Origin: Asanoa sp. WMMD1127
Lineage (GTDB): Bacteria > Actinomycetota > Actinomycetes > Mycobacteriales > Micromonosporaceae
Reading direction: 5' to 3'
DNA: 64,000 nt
Assembly: GCF_029626225.1 (NCBI RefSeq)
Contig: NZ_JARUBP010000001.1
Span: 6,014,001 to 6,078,000 of the forward strand
Position 1 is the stretch's first letter. Each line of letters opens with the position of its first letter. Both the position numbers and the translations under genes were made by a program. The notes beneath the pieces are model-generated. The model searched no databases. It worked only from the letters and a program-made list of their open reading frames with translations, and was not told where the DNA came from. This document shows positions 51,125 to 61,082 of the stretch, piece after piece.

Positions 51125-52663
51125 ATGGCCGACGTGCTGCTGGAGATGCGCGACATCACCAAGACTTTCCCCGGCGTGAAGGCGCTCGAGGACGTGTCGA
51201 TCACCGTCCGGCGCGGTGAGATCCACGCGATCTGCGGCGAGAACGGCGCCGGCAAGTCGACCCTGATGAAGGTGCTCTCCGGGGTCTATCCGGCCGGTTC
51301 CTACACGGGGGAGATCCTCTTCGACGGCGAGCCCGTGCACTTCAACGGGATCCGCGACAGCGAGGCCAAGGGCATCGTCATCATCCACCAGGAGCTGGCG
51401 CTGGTGCCCTACCTCTCGATCGCCGAGAACATCTTCCTGGGCAACGAGCGGCGCGGCACCGGCGGCCTGATCGACTGGAACCTCGCCAACGCCGAGGCGG
51501 CGAAGCTGCTCGCGCAGGTCGGCCTCGACGAGAACCCGGTCGCCCCGGTCATCCAGCTCGGCGTGGGCAAGCAGCAGCTCGTCGAGATCGCCAAGGCCCT
51601 GTCCAAAGAGGTCAAGCTGCTGATCCTGGACGAGCCGACCGCGGCGCTCAACGACGTCGACTCGGCCCACCTGCTCGACCTGCTCCGGCGCCTGCGCGAC
51701 CGGGGCATCACGTGCATCATGATCTCGCACAAGCTCAACGAGATCACCGCGATCGCCGACTCGACGACGGTCATCCGCGACGGCCGCACCGTCGAGACGC
51801 TCGACATGACCGACGCGGACGCCACGCAGGCCCGGATCATCCGCGGCATGGTCGGCCGCGACCTCGACAGCTTCTACCCCGACCGCGAGTCGGCGCCGGG
51901 CGAGGAGGTCCTCCGCATCGAGGACTGGACCGCCTGGCACCCCACCCAGGACCGCAAGGTGGTCGACGGCGCCAGCCTCAACGTCCGCGCCGGCGAGGTG
52001 GTCGGCATCGCCGGCCTGATGGGCGCCGGCCGCACGGAGCTCGCGATGAGCGTGTTCGGCCGCTCCTACGGCCGCGACATCAGCGGCCGGCTCTTCATGC
52101 ACGGCAAGGAGGTACGCGCCCGCACGGTCGCCGAGGCGATCCGCAACGGCATCGCGTACGCCACCGAGGACCGCAAGCGCTACGGGCTCAACCTGATCGC
52201 CGACGTCTGCCGCAACATCTCCGCCGCCGCCCTCGGCAAGCTGTCCCGCCGCGGCTGGGTCAACGGCAACGAGGAGATCAAGGTCGCCGAGCAGAGCCGG
52301 CGTGACATGAACATCAAGACGTCCACCGTGATGGCCACGGTCGGCACGCTCTCCGGCGGCAACCAGCAGAAGGTCGTGCTGTCGAAGTGGCTGTTCACCG
52401 ACCCGGACGTGCTGATCCTGGACGAGCCGACGCGGGGCATCGACGTCGGCGCGAAATACGAGATCTACACGATCATCAACAAGCTGGTGGCGCAGGGCAA
52501 GGCGGTCATCGTCATCTCCTCCGAGCTGCCCGAGCTGCTCGGGATCTGCGACCGCGTCTACACCCTCTCGGCCGGCCGCATCACCGGTGAGCTGCCGGTG
52601 CACGAGGCCACCCAGGAAAGCCTCATGGCGCTCATGACCAAGGAGAAGGAGCTCGCCGGATGA
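51125..52663 (+). CDS. mmsA: Multiple-monosaccharide ABC transporter ATP-binding protein
   Basis: A 512-residue protein with two nucleotide-binding domains. The first has Walker [10 protein letters not shown] (about 41-49) and [11 protein letters not shown]. The second has a degenerate Walker [10 protein letters not shown] but an intact signature [10 protein letters not shown] and [17 protein letters not shown]. One weak site is normal in the MglA/GguA/MmsA group. It energises uptake of arabinose and related sugars with the following permease. AAGGAGG precedes ATG 51125. The permease gene overlaps by ATGA. Confidence 0.95.
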   Translation: MADVLLEMRDITKTFPGVKALEDVSITVRRGEIHAICGENGAGKSTLMKVLSGVYPAGSYTGEILFDGEPVHFNGIRDSEAKGIVIIHQELALVPYLSIAENIFLGNERRGTGGLIDWNLANAEAAKLLAQVGLDENPVAPVIQLGVGKQQLVEIAKALSKEVKLLILDEPTAALNDVDSAHLLDLLRRLRDRGITCIMISHKLNEITAIADSTTVIRDGRTVETLDMTDADATQARIIRGMVGRDLDSFYPDRESAPGEEVLRIEDWTAWHPTQDRKVVDGASLNVRAGEVVGIAGLMGAGRTELAMSVFGRSYGRDISGRLFMHGKEVRARTVAEAIRNGIAYATEDRKRYGLNLIADVCRNISAAALGKLSRRGWVNGNEEIKVAEQSRRDMNIKTSTVMATVGTLSGGNQQKVVLSKWLFTDPDVLILDEPTRGIDVGAKYEIYTIINKLVAQGKAVIVISSELPELLGICDRVYTLSAGRITGELPVHEATQESLMALMTKEKELAG

Positions 52664-53901
52664 CCAGCACGAAGCCGCCCGAGACGCGGGAGTCCGGCAC
52701 CGCCCCGGCGGCGGCCCTGCACACCGGGACCAGCGACCCGCGTACGTTGATCATGCGTAACCTGCGGCAGAGCGGCATCTACGTCGCGTTCGTCGTCATC
52801 GTGGCGCTGTTCGCGATCCTGACCGACGGTGTGTCGCTCAGCCCGGGCAACATCACGAACATCGTGCTGCAGTACTCGTACATCCTGGTCCTCGCGATCG
52901 GCATGGTCATCCTGATCATCGGTGGCCACATCGACCTGTCGGTCGGCTCGGTGGTGGCGCTGACCGGCGCCGTCTCCGCCGTGCTGGTCATCCAGCAGGG
53001 CCTGCCGTGGTGGGTCGGCGTGGTCGCCGCGATCGCCGTCGGCCTCGTGGTGGGCGCGTGGCACGGCTTCTGGGTCGCGTACGTCGGGATGCCGGCGTTC
53101 ATCGTGACGCTGGCCGGCATGCTGCTGTTCCGCGGCCTGACGCTGCAGGTGCTCGACAACATCTCGCTGTCGCCGTTCCCGTCCGAGTACCAGAAGGTCG
53201 CCAACGGCTTCCTCAACGGCCTGCTCGGCGGCCAGGGCTACGACGCGTTCACGCTGCTGATCGGCGGGCTCGCGGTCGCCGGGATCGCGGTCAGCAGCTA
53301 TCGCACGCGTCTGGCCCGCGTCCGCTACCAGCAGTCCGTCGAGTCGTTCCCGCTGTTCGTGCTGCGGATCCTGCTGGTCGGCGCGGTGATCATGTATTTC
53401 GCCTGGCAGCTCGCCCACGCCCGCGGCCTGCCGATCGTGCTGATCATCCTGGCCGCCCTGGTGCTCGTCTACGGCATGGTCACCCGCCGCACGGTCTTCG
53501 GGCGCCAGGTGTACGCGATCGGCGGCAACCTGTCCGCGGCGCTGATGTCCGGCGTGAAGGTGAAGTCGGTCAACTTCTGGATGTTCGTCAACATGGGCTT
53601 CCTGGCCGGCGTCGCGGGTGTCATCTACTCGTCGCGCTCCAACGGCGCCCAGCCGGCGGCCGGCAACATGTTCGAGCTCGACGCGATCGCCGCGGCGTTC
53701 ATCGGCGGCGCGGCCGTGGCCGGCGGCGTGGGCACCGTGGTCGGGGCGATGGTCGGTGGTCTGATCATGGCTGTGATGAGCAACGGCATGCAGCTGATGG
53801 GCATCGACCAGTCGGTCCAGTCGGTGATCAAGGGCCTGGTGCTGCTGTTCGCCGTGGCGTTCGACATCTACAACAAGCGGCGCGTCGGCGCCAACCGCTA
53901 G
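52660..53901 (+). CDS. mmsB: Multiple-monosaccharide ABC transporter permease
   Basis: A 413-residue membrane protein of the BPD_transp_2 family with about ten to eleven hydrophobic segments between residues 35 and 405. [22 protein letters not shown] is the family signature near 90, and [37 protein letters not shown] is the conserved cytoplasmic segment contacting the ATPase. The extra-long loop between helices with [15 protein letters not shown] is usual for GguB/MmsB. It is coupled to the ATPase gene by a 4-bp overlap. Confidence 0.94.
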   Translation: MTSTKPPETRESGTAPAAALHTGTSDPRTLIMRNLRQSGIYVAFVVIVALFAILTDGVSLSPGNITNIVLQYSYILVLAIGMVILIIGGHIDLSVGSVVALTGAVSAVLVIQQGLPWWVGVVAAIAVGLVVGAWHGFWVAYVGMPAFIVTLAGMLLFRGLTLQVLDNISLSPFPSEYQKVANGFLNGLLGGQGYDAFTLLIGGLAVAGIAVSSYRTRLARVRYQQSVESFPLFVLRILLVGAVIMYFAWQLAHARGLPIVLIILAALVLVYGMVTRRTVFGRQVYAIGGNLSAALMSGVKVKSVNFWMFVNMGFLAGVAGVIYSSRSNGAQPAAGNMFELDAIAAAFIGGAAVAGGVGTVVGAMVGGLIMAVMSNGMQLMGIDQSVQSVIKGLVLLFAVAFDIYNKRRVGANR

Positions 53902-53906
53902 CCGTC

Positions 53907-54965
53907 ATGGACACACCGATCCCAGACTCCGCGCCGACGCGGCCACTGGCCATGTCGGACGTCGCCGCCCGGGCCGGCGTGTCCCACCAGACCGTGTCGC
54001 GGGTGATCAACCGCCATCCCCACGTGGCGGTGGCCACCCGCGCACGGGTCCTGGCCGCCATCGAGGAGCTGGGTTACCGGCCCAACGGCGCGGCCCGCGC
54101 GCTGGCCACCGGCGAGACCCGCACGATCGGTCTGGCCACCGCCAACATCAGCCAGTACGGGCCGGCGCAGACGATGGTCGGCCTGGAGCACGCGGCCCGG
54201 GCGGCCGGCTACTCGCTGACCGTGCAGGTGCTCGACGACACCACCGCCCGCACGATGACCGCCGCGATCGACCGGCTGGCGACGCAATCGCTGGCGGCGA
54301 TCATCGCGCTGAGCACCTACGACGAGACGGTGCGGGCTGTCCGCCAGGCGCAGAGCGCGGTGCCGCTGATCGCCGTGCAGGCGCGCGAGGCCGGCCACGG
54401 CCCGGCGGTCTGGGTCGACCAGACGGCGGGCGCCGCGCTGGCCACCCGGCACCTGCTCGACCTCGGCCATCGCACCGTCCACCACGTCACCGGGCCGGCC
54501 GGCTCGATCGAGGCGACCGCCCGTCGCCGGAGCTGGCGGGCCGAGCTCGAGGCGGCCGGCGCGCCGGTGCCCTCGGTGCTGCGCGGCGACTGGTGGCCGG
54601 CGTCGGGGCACGCCGCCGGCCGGGAGCTGGTCGCCCGCCGGCGTGGCGGCGAGTCGGTCACGGCGGTGTTCGTCGCCAACGACCAGATGGCCTTCGGGCT
54701 GCTCAACGCGTTCTACGAGGCCGGGCTGCGGGTGCCCGAGGACGTCAGCGTGGTGGGCTTCGACAACGTGCCGGAGGCGCCGTACTCGATCCCGCCGCTG
54801 ACCACGGTCCGGCAGGACTTCGCCGAGCTGGGGCGGCGCGGCGTGCAGCTCGTGCTCGAGCTGCTCCGTGGTGAACAGGCGCGGCCGCGACCGGTCGCGC
54901 CACAGTTGCTGGTGCGGGCCACCACCGCACCGCCGGCTCGCGGCCCGGGCCGCGGGGAAGGGTGA
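53907..54965 (+). CDS. LacI-family transcriptional regulator, probable arabinose repressor
   Basis: A 352-residue repressor. The DNA-binding helix-turn-helix with hinge helix (about 15-68) reads MSDVAARAGVSHQTVSRVINRHPHV, then GYRPNGAARAL. Residues 75-345 form a sugar-binding core with TAVFVANDQMAFGLLNAFYEAGLRVPEDVSVVGFDNVPEAPY. It sits between the transport and catabolic genes of the arabinose locus, 5 bp after the permease stop. The operator TGTTAGCGCTAACA at the locus promoter has the right architecture for it. AraR-like function with arabinose as inducer is inferred from context. Confidence 0.9.
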   Translation: MDTPIPDSAPTRPLAMSDVAARAGVSHQTVSRVINRHPHVAVATRARVLAAIEELGYRPNGAARALATGETRTIGLATANISQYGPAQTMVGLEHAARAAGYSLTVQVLDDTTARTMTAAIDRLATQSLAAIIALSTYDETVRAVRQAQSAVPLIAVQAREAGHGPAVWVDQTAGAALATRHLLDLGHRTVHHVTGPAGSIEATARRRSWRAELEAAGAPVPSVLRGDWWPASGHAAGRELVARRRGGESVTAVFVANDQMAFGLLNAFYEAGLRVPEDVSVVGFDNVPEAPYSIPPLTTVRQDFAELGRRGVQLVLELLRGEQARPRPVAPQLLVRATTAPPARGPGRGEG

Positions 54966-54968
54966 GCC

Positions 54969-56633
54969 ATGTACGTCGTCGGGGTCGACTTCGGCACGCT
55001 GTCCGGTCGGGCGGTCGTCGTCCGGGTCGCGGACGGGGCCGAGCTGGGCAGCGCCGTCTCGGTGTACGCGCACGCCGTGGTCGAGAACCGGCTGCCGGCC
55101 ACCGGTGAGCAGCTGCCGCCGGACTGGGCGTTGCAGATGCCGGAGGACTGGCTGGCGGTGCTGCGCGACGCGGTGCCGGCGGCGGTGCGGGCCAGCGGCG
55201 TCGATCCCGCCGAGGTGGTCGGCATCGGCACCGACTTCACCGCCTGCACGGTGCTGCCGACCACCACGGACGGCACGCCGCTGTGCGAGCGCGACGGGTT
55301 CCGGGCGCGGCGGCACGCGTACCCGAAGCTGTGGAAGCACCACTCCGCCCAGCCGCACGCCGACCGGATCAACGCGCTGGCCGCCGCCCGGGGCGAGCCC
55401 TGGCTGGCCCGCTACGGCGGGAAGATCTCCAGCGAGTGGGAGTTCGCCAAGGCGCTGCAGGTGCTGGAGGACGACCCCGAGGTGTACGCGGCGATGGACC
55501 GCTGGGTCGAAGCCGCGGACTGGATCGTCTGGCGGCTCTGCGGCCGCTACCTGCGCAACGCCTGCACGGCCGGCTACAAGGGGATCTACCAGGACGGCGC
55601 CTACCCGTCGGCCGACTACCTGGCCGCCCTCAACCCCGCTTTCGCCTCCTTCGTCACGGACAAGCTGGAGCACGAGATCGGGCAGCTGGGCGCGCTGGCC
55701 GGGGGCCTGACCGCGGAGGCGGCGGGCTGGACCGGGCTCCCGGAGGGCATCGCGGTCTGTGTGGGCAATGTGGACGCCCACGTGACCGCGCCGGCCGCCA
55801 AGGCCACCGAGCCCGGCCAGATGCTGATGGTGATGGGCACGTCGACCTGCCACGTGATGAACAGCGACCGGCTCGGCGAGGTGCCGGGCATGTGCGGTGT
55901 GGTCGACGGCGGGATCGTGCCGGGCCTCTACGGCTACGAGGCGGGGCAGAGCGGCGTCGGTGACATCTTCGCCTGGCACGTCGACAACTTCGTGCCGCCG
56001 TCCTATGTGGAAGCCGCCGCCGCGGCGGGTGTCGGGGTGCACGAGCACCTGACCGCGCTGGCCGCCGCGCAGGAGGTCGGCCAGCACGGGTTGGTCGCGC
56101 TCGACTGGCACGGCGGCAACCGGTCCGTGCTGGTCGACCACGAGCTGTCCGGCGTGCTGGTCGGCACGACGCTGGCCACCCGGGCCGAGGACGTCTACCG
56201 GGCGCTGCTGGAGGCGACCGCGTTCGGCACCCGGACCATCGTCGAGGCGTTCGAGAGCAACGGCGTCGCGGTGTCCGAGCTCGTCGTGGCCGGCGGGCTG
56301 CTGCGCAACGCGTTCCTCATGCAGCTGTACGCCGACGTCTGCCGCCGTCCGCTGTCGGTGATCGACTCGGAGCAGGGGCCGGCGCTCGGATCGGCCATCC
56401 ACGCCGCGGTGGCCGCGGGCGCCTACCCCGACGTGCACGCGGCGGCGGAGGCGATGGGCAAGCTCCGCCGGGCGGTCTACGTGCCGGACGACGAGCGGGC
56501 GGCCGCCTACGACGCGCTCTACGCCGAGTACCGGCTGCTGCACGACCACTTCGGCCGGGGCGGCAACGACGTGCTGCACCGGCTGCGGGACATCCGCCGC
56601 ACCGCGATGACCGGGTCCAAGGAGGACGCGTGA
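54969..56633 (+). CDS. araB: Ribulokinase AraB
   Basis: A 554-residue FGGY-family kinase that phosphorylates L-ribulose to L-ribulose 5-phosphate. It begins VVGVDFGTLSGRAVVV, the AraB form of the N-terminal phosphate motif. GIGTDFTACTVLP and YKGIYQDGAYPS are AraB-specific, and GGLLRNAFLMQLYADVCRRPL is the C-terminal FGGY signature. The length matches the family. Only 3 bp separate it from the regulator gene, and its stop overlaps the GTG of araD. Confidence 0.97.
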   Translation: MYVVGVDFGTLSGRAVVVRVADGAELGSAVSVYAHAVVENRLPATGEQLPPDWALQMPEDWLAVLRDAVPAAVRASGVDPAEVVGIGTDFTACTVLPTTTDGTPLCERDGFRARRHAYPKLWKHHSAQPHADRINALAAARGEPWLARYGGKISSEWEFAKALQVLEDDPEVYAAMDRWVEAADWIVWRLCGRYLRNACTAGYKGIYQDGAYPSADYLAALNPAFASFVTDKLEHEIGQLGALAGGLTAEAAGWTGLPEGIAVCVGNVDAHVTAPAAKATEPGQMLMVMGTSTCHVMNSDRLGEVPGMCGVVDGGIVPGLYGYEAGQSGVGDIFAWHVDNFVPPSYVEAAAAAGVGVHEHLTALAAAQEVGQHGLVALDWHGGNRSVLVDHELSGVLVGTTLATRAEDVYRALLEATAFGTRTIVEAFESNGVAVSELVVAGGLLRNAFLMQLYADVCRRPLSVIDSEQGPALGSAIHAAVAAGAYPDVHAAAEAMGKLRRAVYVPDDERAAAYDALYAEYRLLHDHFGRGGNDVLHRLRDIRRTAMTGSKEDA

Positions 56634-57313
56634 CCGTTCCGGCTCAGCGCACCGAGCAGGGCTCGCACCGGGAGCAGCGGGCCCACGTGGCCGCGTTGCA
56701 CGGCGAGCTCGTCCGCTACGCCCTGGTCACCTGGACCGCGGGCAACGTCTCCGAGCGGGTGCCGGGGGAGGACCTGTTCGTCATCAAGGGCAGCGGCGTC
56801 TCCTACGACGGGCTCTCCTGGGAGGGCATCACCGTCTGCAACCTCGACGGGGCGGTGGTCGACGGGGTGCGGGCGCCGTCCAGCGACACCGCCGCGCACG
56901 CCTACGTCTACCGCCACCGGCCCGACGTCAACGGCGTCGTGCACACCCACAGCCCGTACGCCACCGCCTGGTCCGCCCGGGGTGAGGCGATCCCGTGCGT
57001 GCTGACCGCGATGGCGGACGAGTTCGGCGGCCCGATCCCGGTCGGCCCGTTCGCGCTGATCGGCGACGACTCCATCGGCGCGGGCATCGTGTCCACACTG
57101 GCCGGTCAGCGCTCGCCGGCCGTGCTGATGCGCAACCACGGTGTCTTCACCATCGGCGACAGCGCGCGGTCGGCGGTCAAGGCGGCGGTGATGTGCGAGG
57201 ACGTCGCTCGCACCGTCCACCTGTCGCGGCAGCTCGGCGAGCCGCTGCCGATCGCGCCGGCCGACATCGACTCCCTCTACGAGCGGTACCAGAACGTCTA
57301 CGGGCAGCGTTGA
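56630..57313 (+). CDS. araD: L-ribulose-5-phosphate 4-epimerase AraD
   Basis: A 227-residue class II aldolase-fold epimerase that converts L-ribulose 5-phosphate to D-xylulose 5-phosphate. Zinc ligands are visible as His105 and His107 in [12 protein letters not shown] and His170 in [17 protein letters not shown] binds the phosphate. GTG at 56630 overlaps the stop of araB. araA follows 11 bp downstream, completing the pathway into the pentose phosphate cycle. Confidence 0.97.
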   Translation: MTVPAQRTEQGSHREQRAHVAALHGELVRYALVTWTAGNVSERVPGEDLFVIKGSGVSYDGLSWEGITVCNLDGAVVDGVRAPSSDTAAHAYVYRHRPDVNGVVHTHSPYATAWSARGEAIPCVLTAMADEFGGPIPVGPFALIGDDSIGAGIVSTLAGQRSPAVLMRNHGVFTIGDSARSAVKAAVMCEDVARTVHLSRQLGEPLPIAPADIDSLYERYQNVYGQR

Positions 57314-57324
57314 AAGGACACATC

Positions 57325-58836
57325 GTGATCGACGATCCCTTCGCCAGGCGGGAAGTGTGGTTCCTGACCGGAAGCCAGGGCCTGTACGGCGAGGACACCC
57401 TGCGCCAGGTGGCCGACCAGTCCCAGCGCGTGGCGGCCATGGTCGACGCGGCCGCCGACGTCCCGGTCCGCGTCGTCTGGCAGCCGGTGCTGACCAGCTC
57501 CACGGCCATCCGCGAGGTGATCGGCCGGGCCAACGAGACCCCGTCGTGCGTCGGCGTGATCGCGTGGATGCACACGTTCTCGCCGGCCAAGATGTGGATC
57601 GCCGGCCTCGACGCGCTGCGGCGCCCGCTGCTGCACCTGCACACCCAGGCCGACGCCGCCCTGCCGTGGGCGACGATCGACATGGACTTCATGAACCTCA
57701 ACCAGGCCGCGCACGGCGACCGGGAGTTCGGCTACGCGCTGACCCGGCTGCGGGTGCCGCGTACGACGGTCGCCGGTCATGTCAGTGACCCGTCCGTGGC
57801 CGCGCGGATCGGGTCCTGGGCCCGCGCCGCGACGGGCGTGGCCGAGGCGCGGTCGCTGCGGCTGGCTCGGTTCGGCGACAACATGCGGGACGTCGCGGTC
57901 ACCGAGGGCGACAAGGTCGAGGCCGAGCTGCGGGTGGGCGTGTCCGTCTCGACGTGGGGCGTCAACGACCTGGTGTCGGTGGTGGACGGTGTCGCCGACT
58001 CGGCGGTGGACGCGCTGGTCGACGAGTACCTCGACAGCTTCGAGCTGGCCGACGACGTGAAGCCGGGCGGCGACCGGCACGAGAACGTCCGCTACCAGGC
58101 GCGGCTGGAGGCCGGTCTGCGGTCGTTCCTGACCGACGGCGGGCAGCGGGCGTTCACGACCAACTTCGAGGACCTGGGCGGCCTGCGGCAGCTGCCGGGG
58201 CTCGCGGTGCAGCGGCTGATGGCCGACGGCTACGGCTTCGGCGGCGAGGGCGACTGGAAGACCTCGGCGCTGCTGCGCATCCTCAAGGTGGTCGGCGCCG
58301 GCCGGCCGGGCGGCACGTCGTTCATGGAGGACTACACGTACCACCTCGGTCCGGGCACGCCCAAGATCCTCGGCGCGCACATGCTGGAGGTCTGCCCGTC
58401 GATCGCCGGCGAACGGCCGCGGATCGAGGTGCACCCGCTGTCGATCGGCGACCGCGCCGATCCCGCCCGCCTCGTCTTCAACGCCGCCACCGGCCGGGGC
58501 GTGGTGGTCGGCTGGGCCGACCTCGGTGACCGGTTCCGGTGGGTGGCCAACGACATCGACCTGGTCCCGCCGGACGAGCCGCTGCCCCGCCTGCCCGTGG
58601 CGCGCGCGGTCTGGACGCCGCGGCCGGACTTCTCGACGGCGACGGAGGGCTGGCTGACCGCGGGCGGCCCGCACCACACGGTCCTGTCGACCGCGGTGAC
58701 GGCCGACGAGATCGGCATCCTCGCCGACCACCTGGGCATCGAACTGGTGCACATCGACGCCGACACGACCCGTCGGGGGCTGGCCAAGGAGCTCCGCTGG
58801 AGCGCCGCGTACCACCGGCTGGCACAGGGCATCTGA
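57325..58836 (+). CDS. araA: L-arabinose isomerase AraA
   Basis: A 503-residue metal-dependent isomerase that converts L-arabinose to L-ribulose. The active-site residues known from E. coli AraA are all present: Glu308 in FGGEGDWK, Glu335 in SFMEDYTYH, His352 in [10 protein letters not shown] and His450 in [12 protein letters not shown] at 57325, after GAAAGGACA, gives the N-terminus [14 protein letters not shown]. It is the last gene of the arabinose locus, and a strong terminator follows. Confidence 0.97.
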   Translation: MIDDPFARREVWFLTGSQGLYGEDTLRQVADQSQRVAAMVDAAADVPVRVVWQPVLTSSTAIREVIGRANETPSCVGVIAWMHTFSPAKMWIAGLDALRRPLLHLHTQADAALPWATIDMDFMNLNQAAHGDREFGYALTRLRVPRTTVAGHVSDPSVAARIGSWARAATGVAEARSLRLARFGDNMRDVAVTEGDKVEAELRVGVSVSTWGVNDLVSVVDGVADSAVDALVDEYLDSFELADDVKPGGDRHENVRYQARLEAGLRSFLTDGGQRAFTTNFEDLGGLRQLPGLAVQRLMADGYGFGGEGDWKTSALLRILKVVGAGRPGGTSFMEDYTYHLGPGTPKILGAHMLEVCPSIAGERPRIEVHPLSIGDRADPARLVFNAATGRGVVVGWADLGDRFRWVANDIDLVPPDEPLPRLPVARAVWTPRPDFSTATEGWLTAGGPHHTVLSTAVTADEIGILADHLGIELVHIDADTTRRGLAKELRWSAAYHRLAQGI

Positions 58837-58843
58837 CGGGCCC

Positions 58844-58879
58844 GACCGCGGCCGGGACACCCTGCTCCCGGCCGCGGTC
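58844..58879 (+). terminator. Terminator of the arabinose operon
   Basis: GACCGCGGCCGGGA and TCCCGGCCGCGGTC form a perfect 14-bp stem with an 8-nt loop, starting 8 bp after the araA stop codon. There is no U-tract. Confidence 0.85.
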
Positions 58880-58927
58880 GCCGGCGTCAGCCGACCGCCG
58901 GCCGCCGGGCGGCGGTAGGTTCGGACT

Positions 58928-59836
58928 GTGACACCCGATCTTCGGCAGTTCCGGTACTTCGTGGCCGTCGCCGAGGAGTCCAGCTTCACCCGCGCCGCGA
59001 GCCAGCTGATGATCACCCAGCAGTCGCTGTCGCAGCAGATCAGCGCGATGGAGCGGATTCTCGGTGCGAAGCTGTTCGAGCGGGACAGCCGCGGCACCAA
59101 GCTGACCGGCACGGGGGCGCTGCTGCTGCCAGGGGCGCGCGAGGTGCTGGCCCGGGCCGACGACGCGGTGGCGCTCGTCCGGCGGGCCGTCCGCGGCGAG
59201 ACCGGCGAGCTGCGCCTGGCCTTCCTCACCAGCACGGCCAACCACCTGCTGCCGCCGATCGTCAGAGTGGCCCGTGACCGCCTGCCCGACCTGCGGGTCA
59301 CCACCGCGGAGACCGCCATCGGGCCGCTGGTCGACGGCGTACGCGACGGGGACTACGACCTCGCCTTCACCCGCCCGCCCCGCGTGCCGGGCCTAGGCCT
59401 GGCCGAACGCGTGGTGGCCACCGAGCGGGTGTGTGCGGTGCTGCCCGTGGGCCACCGGCTGGCCGACCGGGTCGAGCTCGAACTGGCCGAGCTGGCCGGC
59501 GAGCGGTGGGTGATGAGCCCGCGTAGCTCGTGGGAGCCCTGGCACCGCGCCTTCGACAAGCGATTCCGGCAGGCCGGTTTCACGCCGGACGTCGTCGCGG
59601 AGGACGCGAGCGCGCAGGGGCTGCTCGGCCTCGTCGCGGCCGGCGTCGGGATCAGCCGGCTGGGCTGGTCAGCCCGGCACCTGCGGCGCACGGGCGTCGT
59701 CTTCGTGCCGCTCGCCGGCGAGGAGGCGCCGACCGAGATGGTATGGCGGCCGGACAACGACAATCCGGCGTTGCCGCGGCTGGTGGACGTGGTCACCGAG
59801 CTGGCCGCCAGCACGGACCTGACCGCGGCGGGGTGA
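58928..59836 (+). CDS. LysR-family transcriptional regulator
   Basis: A 302-residue regulator. The winged helix-turn-helix (1-60) reads LRQFRYFVAVAEESSFTRAASQL, then ITQQSLSQQISAMERILGAKLFERD. The substrate-binding domain is residues 90-295. GTG at 58928 is the likely start. It is not divergent from a structural gene; the next gene, a SnoaL-like protein, follows on the same strand after 75 bp and may be a target. The inducer is unknown. Confidence 0.88.
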   Translation: MTPDLRQFRYFVAVAEESSFTRAASQLMITQQSLSQQISAMERILGAKLFERDSRGTKLTGTGALLLPGAREVLARADDAVALVRRAVRGETGELRLAFLTSTANHLLPPIVRVARDRLPDLRVTTAETAIGPLVDGVRDGDYDLAFTRPPRVPGLGLAERVVATERVCAVLPVGHRLADRVELELAELAGERWVMSPRSSWEPWHRAFDKRFRQAGFTPDVVAEDASAQGLLGLVAAGVGISRLGWSARHLRRTGVVFVPLAGEEAPTEMVWRPDNDNPALPRLVDVVTELAASTDLTAAG

Positions 59837-59911
59837 CACAGGCCCGACCTGTCGGCGTGTCAGGCATTCTGTGTTGGTCGGGCTGCGCGGGGCCCGGCCA
59901 CGATCGTCGGT

Positions 59912-60343
59912 ATGAATGAGCACGATGACCGCCAGGCCCTGCGGGACCTTGTCGACGCCTACGCCCGGCTCGCCGACCGGCGGGACGGGGCAGGGCAGTC
60001 CGCCCTGTTCACGCCCGCGGGCCGGGTCGTGGTCGAGGCGGGCGCGACCCGGCAGGTTCTCGAGGGCCGGGCCGCGCTGGCAGCGGCGTTCGAGGAAGGG
60101 CTGCGGCCGTACGCCCGGACCACGCATTTCAACGGGCAGAGCACCGTGGCGCTCGACGGCGACCGGGCGACGGGGGAGACCTACTGCCTGGCGCACCACC
60201 TCTGGACCGAGGGCGCGGAGCGGACCCTGATGGTCATGTCGATCCGCTACCTCGACAGTTTCGTCCGCTCGGAGGGGCGTTGGTTGATCGCGGAGCGCCG
60301 GTTGATCGTGGACTGGGTCGACCGCCGGCCGTCGGCGGCGTGA
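59912..60343 (+). CDS. SnoaL-like / NTF2-fold protein
   Basis: A 143-residue protein of the cystatin-like alpha+beta barrel (SnoaL_4 type): RQALRDLVDAYARLADRRD helix, TTHFNGQSTVALDGDRATGETYCLAHH strands and a C-terminal WLIAERRLIVDWVD strand with the conserved Arg. These proteins include dehydratases, isomerases and many of unknown role. ATG at 59912 is clear. No operon partner is certain. Confidence 0.83.
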   Translation: MNEHDDRQALRDLVDAYARLADRRDGAGQSALFTPAGRVVVEAGATRQVLEGRAALAAAFEEGLRPYARTTHFNGQSTVALDGDRATGETYCLAHHLWTEGAERTLMVMSIRYLDSFVRSEGRWLIAERRLIVDWVDRRPSAA

Positions 60344-60352
60344 GCGGTGTTG

Positions 60353-60372
60353 CCTTGACGCCGGTGGCAAGG
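60353..60372 (+). promoter_or_regulatory. MerR-type operator at the merR-trx promoter
   Basis: CCTTGACGCC/GGTGGCAAGG is an imperfect 20-bp palindrome (8 of 10 positions pair) that includes the -35 box TTGACG (60355-60360). TAGCGT (60375-60380) could be the -10, with an unusually short 14-bp spacer. Symmetric sites inside the promoter are the standard MerR arrangement. Confidence 0.5.
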
Positions 60373-60387
60373 TCTAGCGTCGGTTCC

Positions 60388-60771
60388 ATGCTGATCGGGG
60401 AGTTGGCCGAGCGGGCCGGCACGAGCACCCGGGCGCTGCGCTACTACGAGACCCACGGGCTGTTGCGGGCCGGGCGCTCGGCGAACGGCTACCGCGTCTA
60501 CGACGACGCGGAGCTGCGGGTGGTGCGGGAGATCCGGGCCCTGCTCGCGGTCGGGTTCGGGCTCGACGACATCAAGCCGTTCGTCGCCTGCCTGCGCGCC
60601 GGGCACCCGTCCGGCGACGTGTGCCCGGACTCGGTGGCGGTGCTCCGCCGCCGGATCGCCGAGGTCGACGCCGGCATCGAGCGGATGCGGGAGGTCCGCG
60701 ACCGGCTCCACGCTCAGCTCACCGTCGCCATCGAGAGCCGGGAGACCACATGCTCCGGCAGGACCTGCTAG
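60388..60771 (+). CDS. MerR-family transcriptional regulator
   Basis: A 127-residue activator/repressor. The winged HTH (1-70) begins LIGELAERAGTSTRALRYYETHGLL and continues RSANGYRVYDDAELRVVREI; a dimerisation coiled coil (about 85-118) follows. Cys68-like metal motifs are absent, but there are Cys residues at about 68, 80, 122 and 127, of which the last two (CSGRTC) are unusual and could respond to redox state. Its end overlaps the thioredoxin gene by 22 bp, so the two are coexpressed from one promoter with a palindromic operator. Confidence 0.87.
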   Translation: MLIGELAERAGTSTRALRYYETHGLLRAGRSANGYRVYDDAELRVVREIRALLAVGFGLDDIKPFVACLRAGHPSGDVCPDSVAVLRRRIAEVDAGIERMREVRDRLHAQLTVAIESRETTCSGRTC

Positions 60772-61082
60772 TCACCGTCACCGACGACACCTTCGCGGCC
60801 GAGGTGCTGGCCGCACCGACCCCCGTGGTGGTCGACGTCTGGGCCGAATGGTGCCCGCCCTGCCACGCGATCTCCCGCAGCCTGGGTGAGCTGGCCGAGG
60901 AGCTCGCCGGCCGCCTGGTGGTCGCCACCCTCGACGCCGACGAGAACCCGGCCACGACGCGGGCCTACCAGGTCCGCTCGCTGCCCACCCTGCTGATCTT
61001 CCGCGCCGGCGAACTGGTCAGCGCCACGGTCGGCGCCCGCCCGAAGTCCGCCCTGCGCACCCTCCTCACCGAGCACTGTTAG
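60750..61082 (+). CDS. Thioredoxin
   Basis: A 110-residue thioredoxin-fold protein. The active site is W34-C35-P-P-C38, with Pro in place of the usual Gly, which should make the disulfide chemistry somewhat different from classical WCGPC. The cis-Pro loop VRSLPTLLIF is present. There is no signal peptide. It is coupled to the MerR gene (22-bp overlap). Its TAG stop codon is formed by the left end of the adjacent hairpin element. Confidence 0.9.
   Translation: MLRQDLLVTVTDDTFAAEVLAAPTPVVVDVWAEWCPPCHAISRSLGELAEELAGRLVVATLDADENPATTRAYQVRSLPTLLIFRAGELVSATVGARPKSALRTLLTEHC

Noticed and set aside
53898-56579. Long minus-strand open frame across the LacI and araB genes
   Set aside because: It lies opposite two well-recognised genes and has no domain-like pattern; third-position GC bias explains it.
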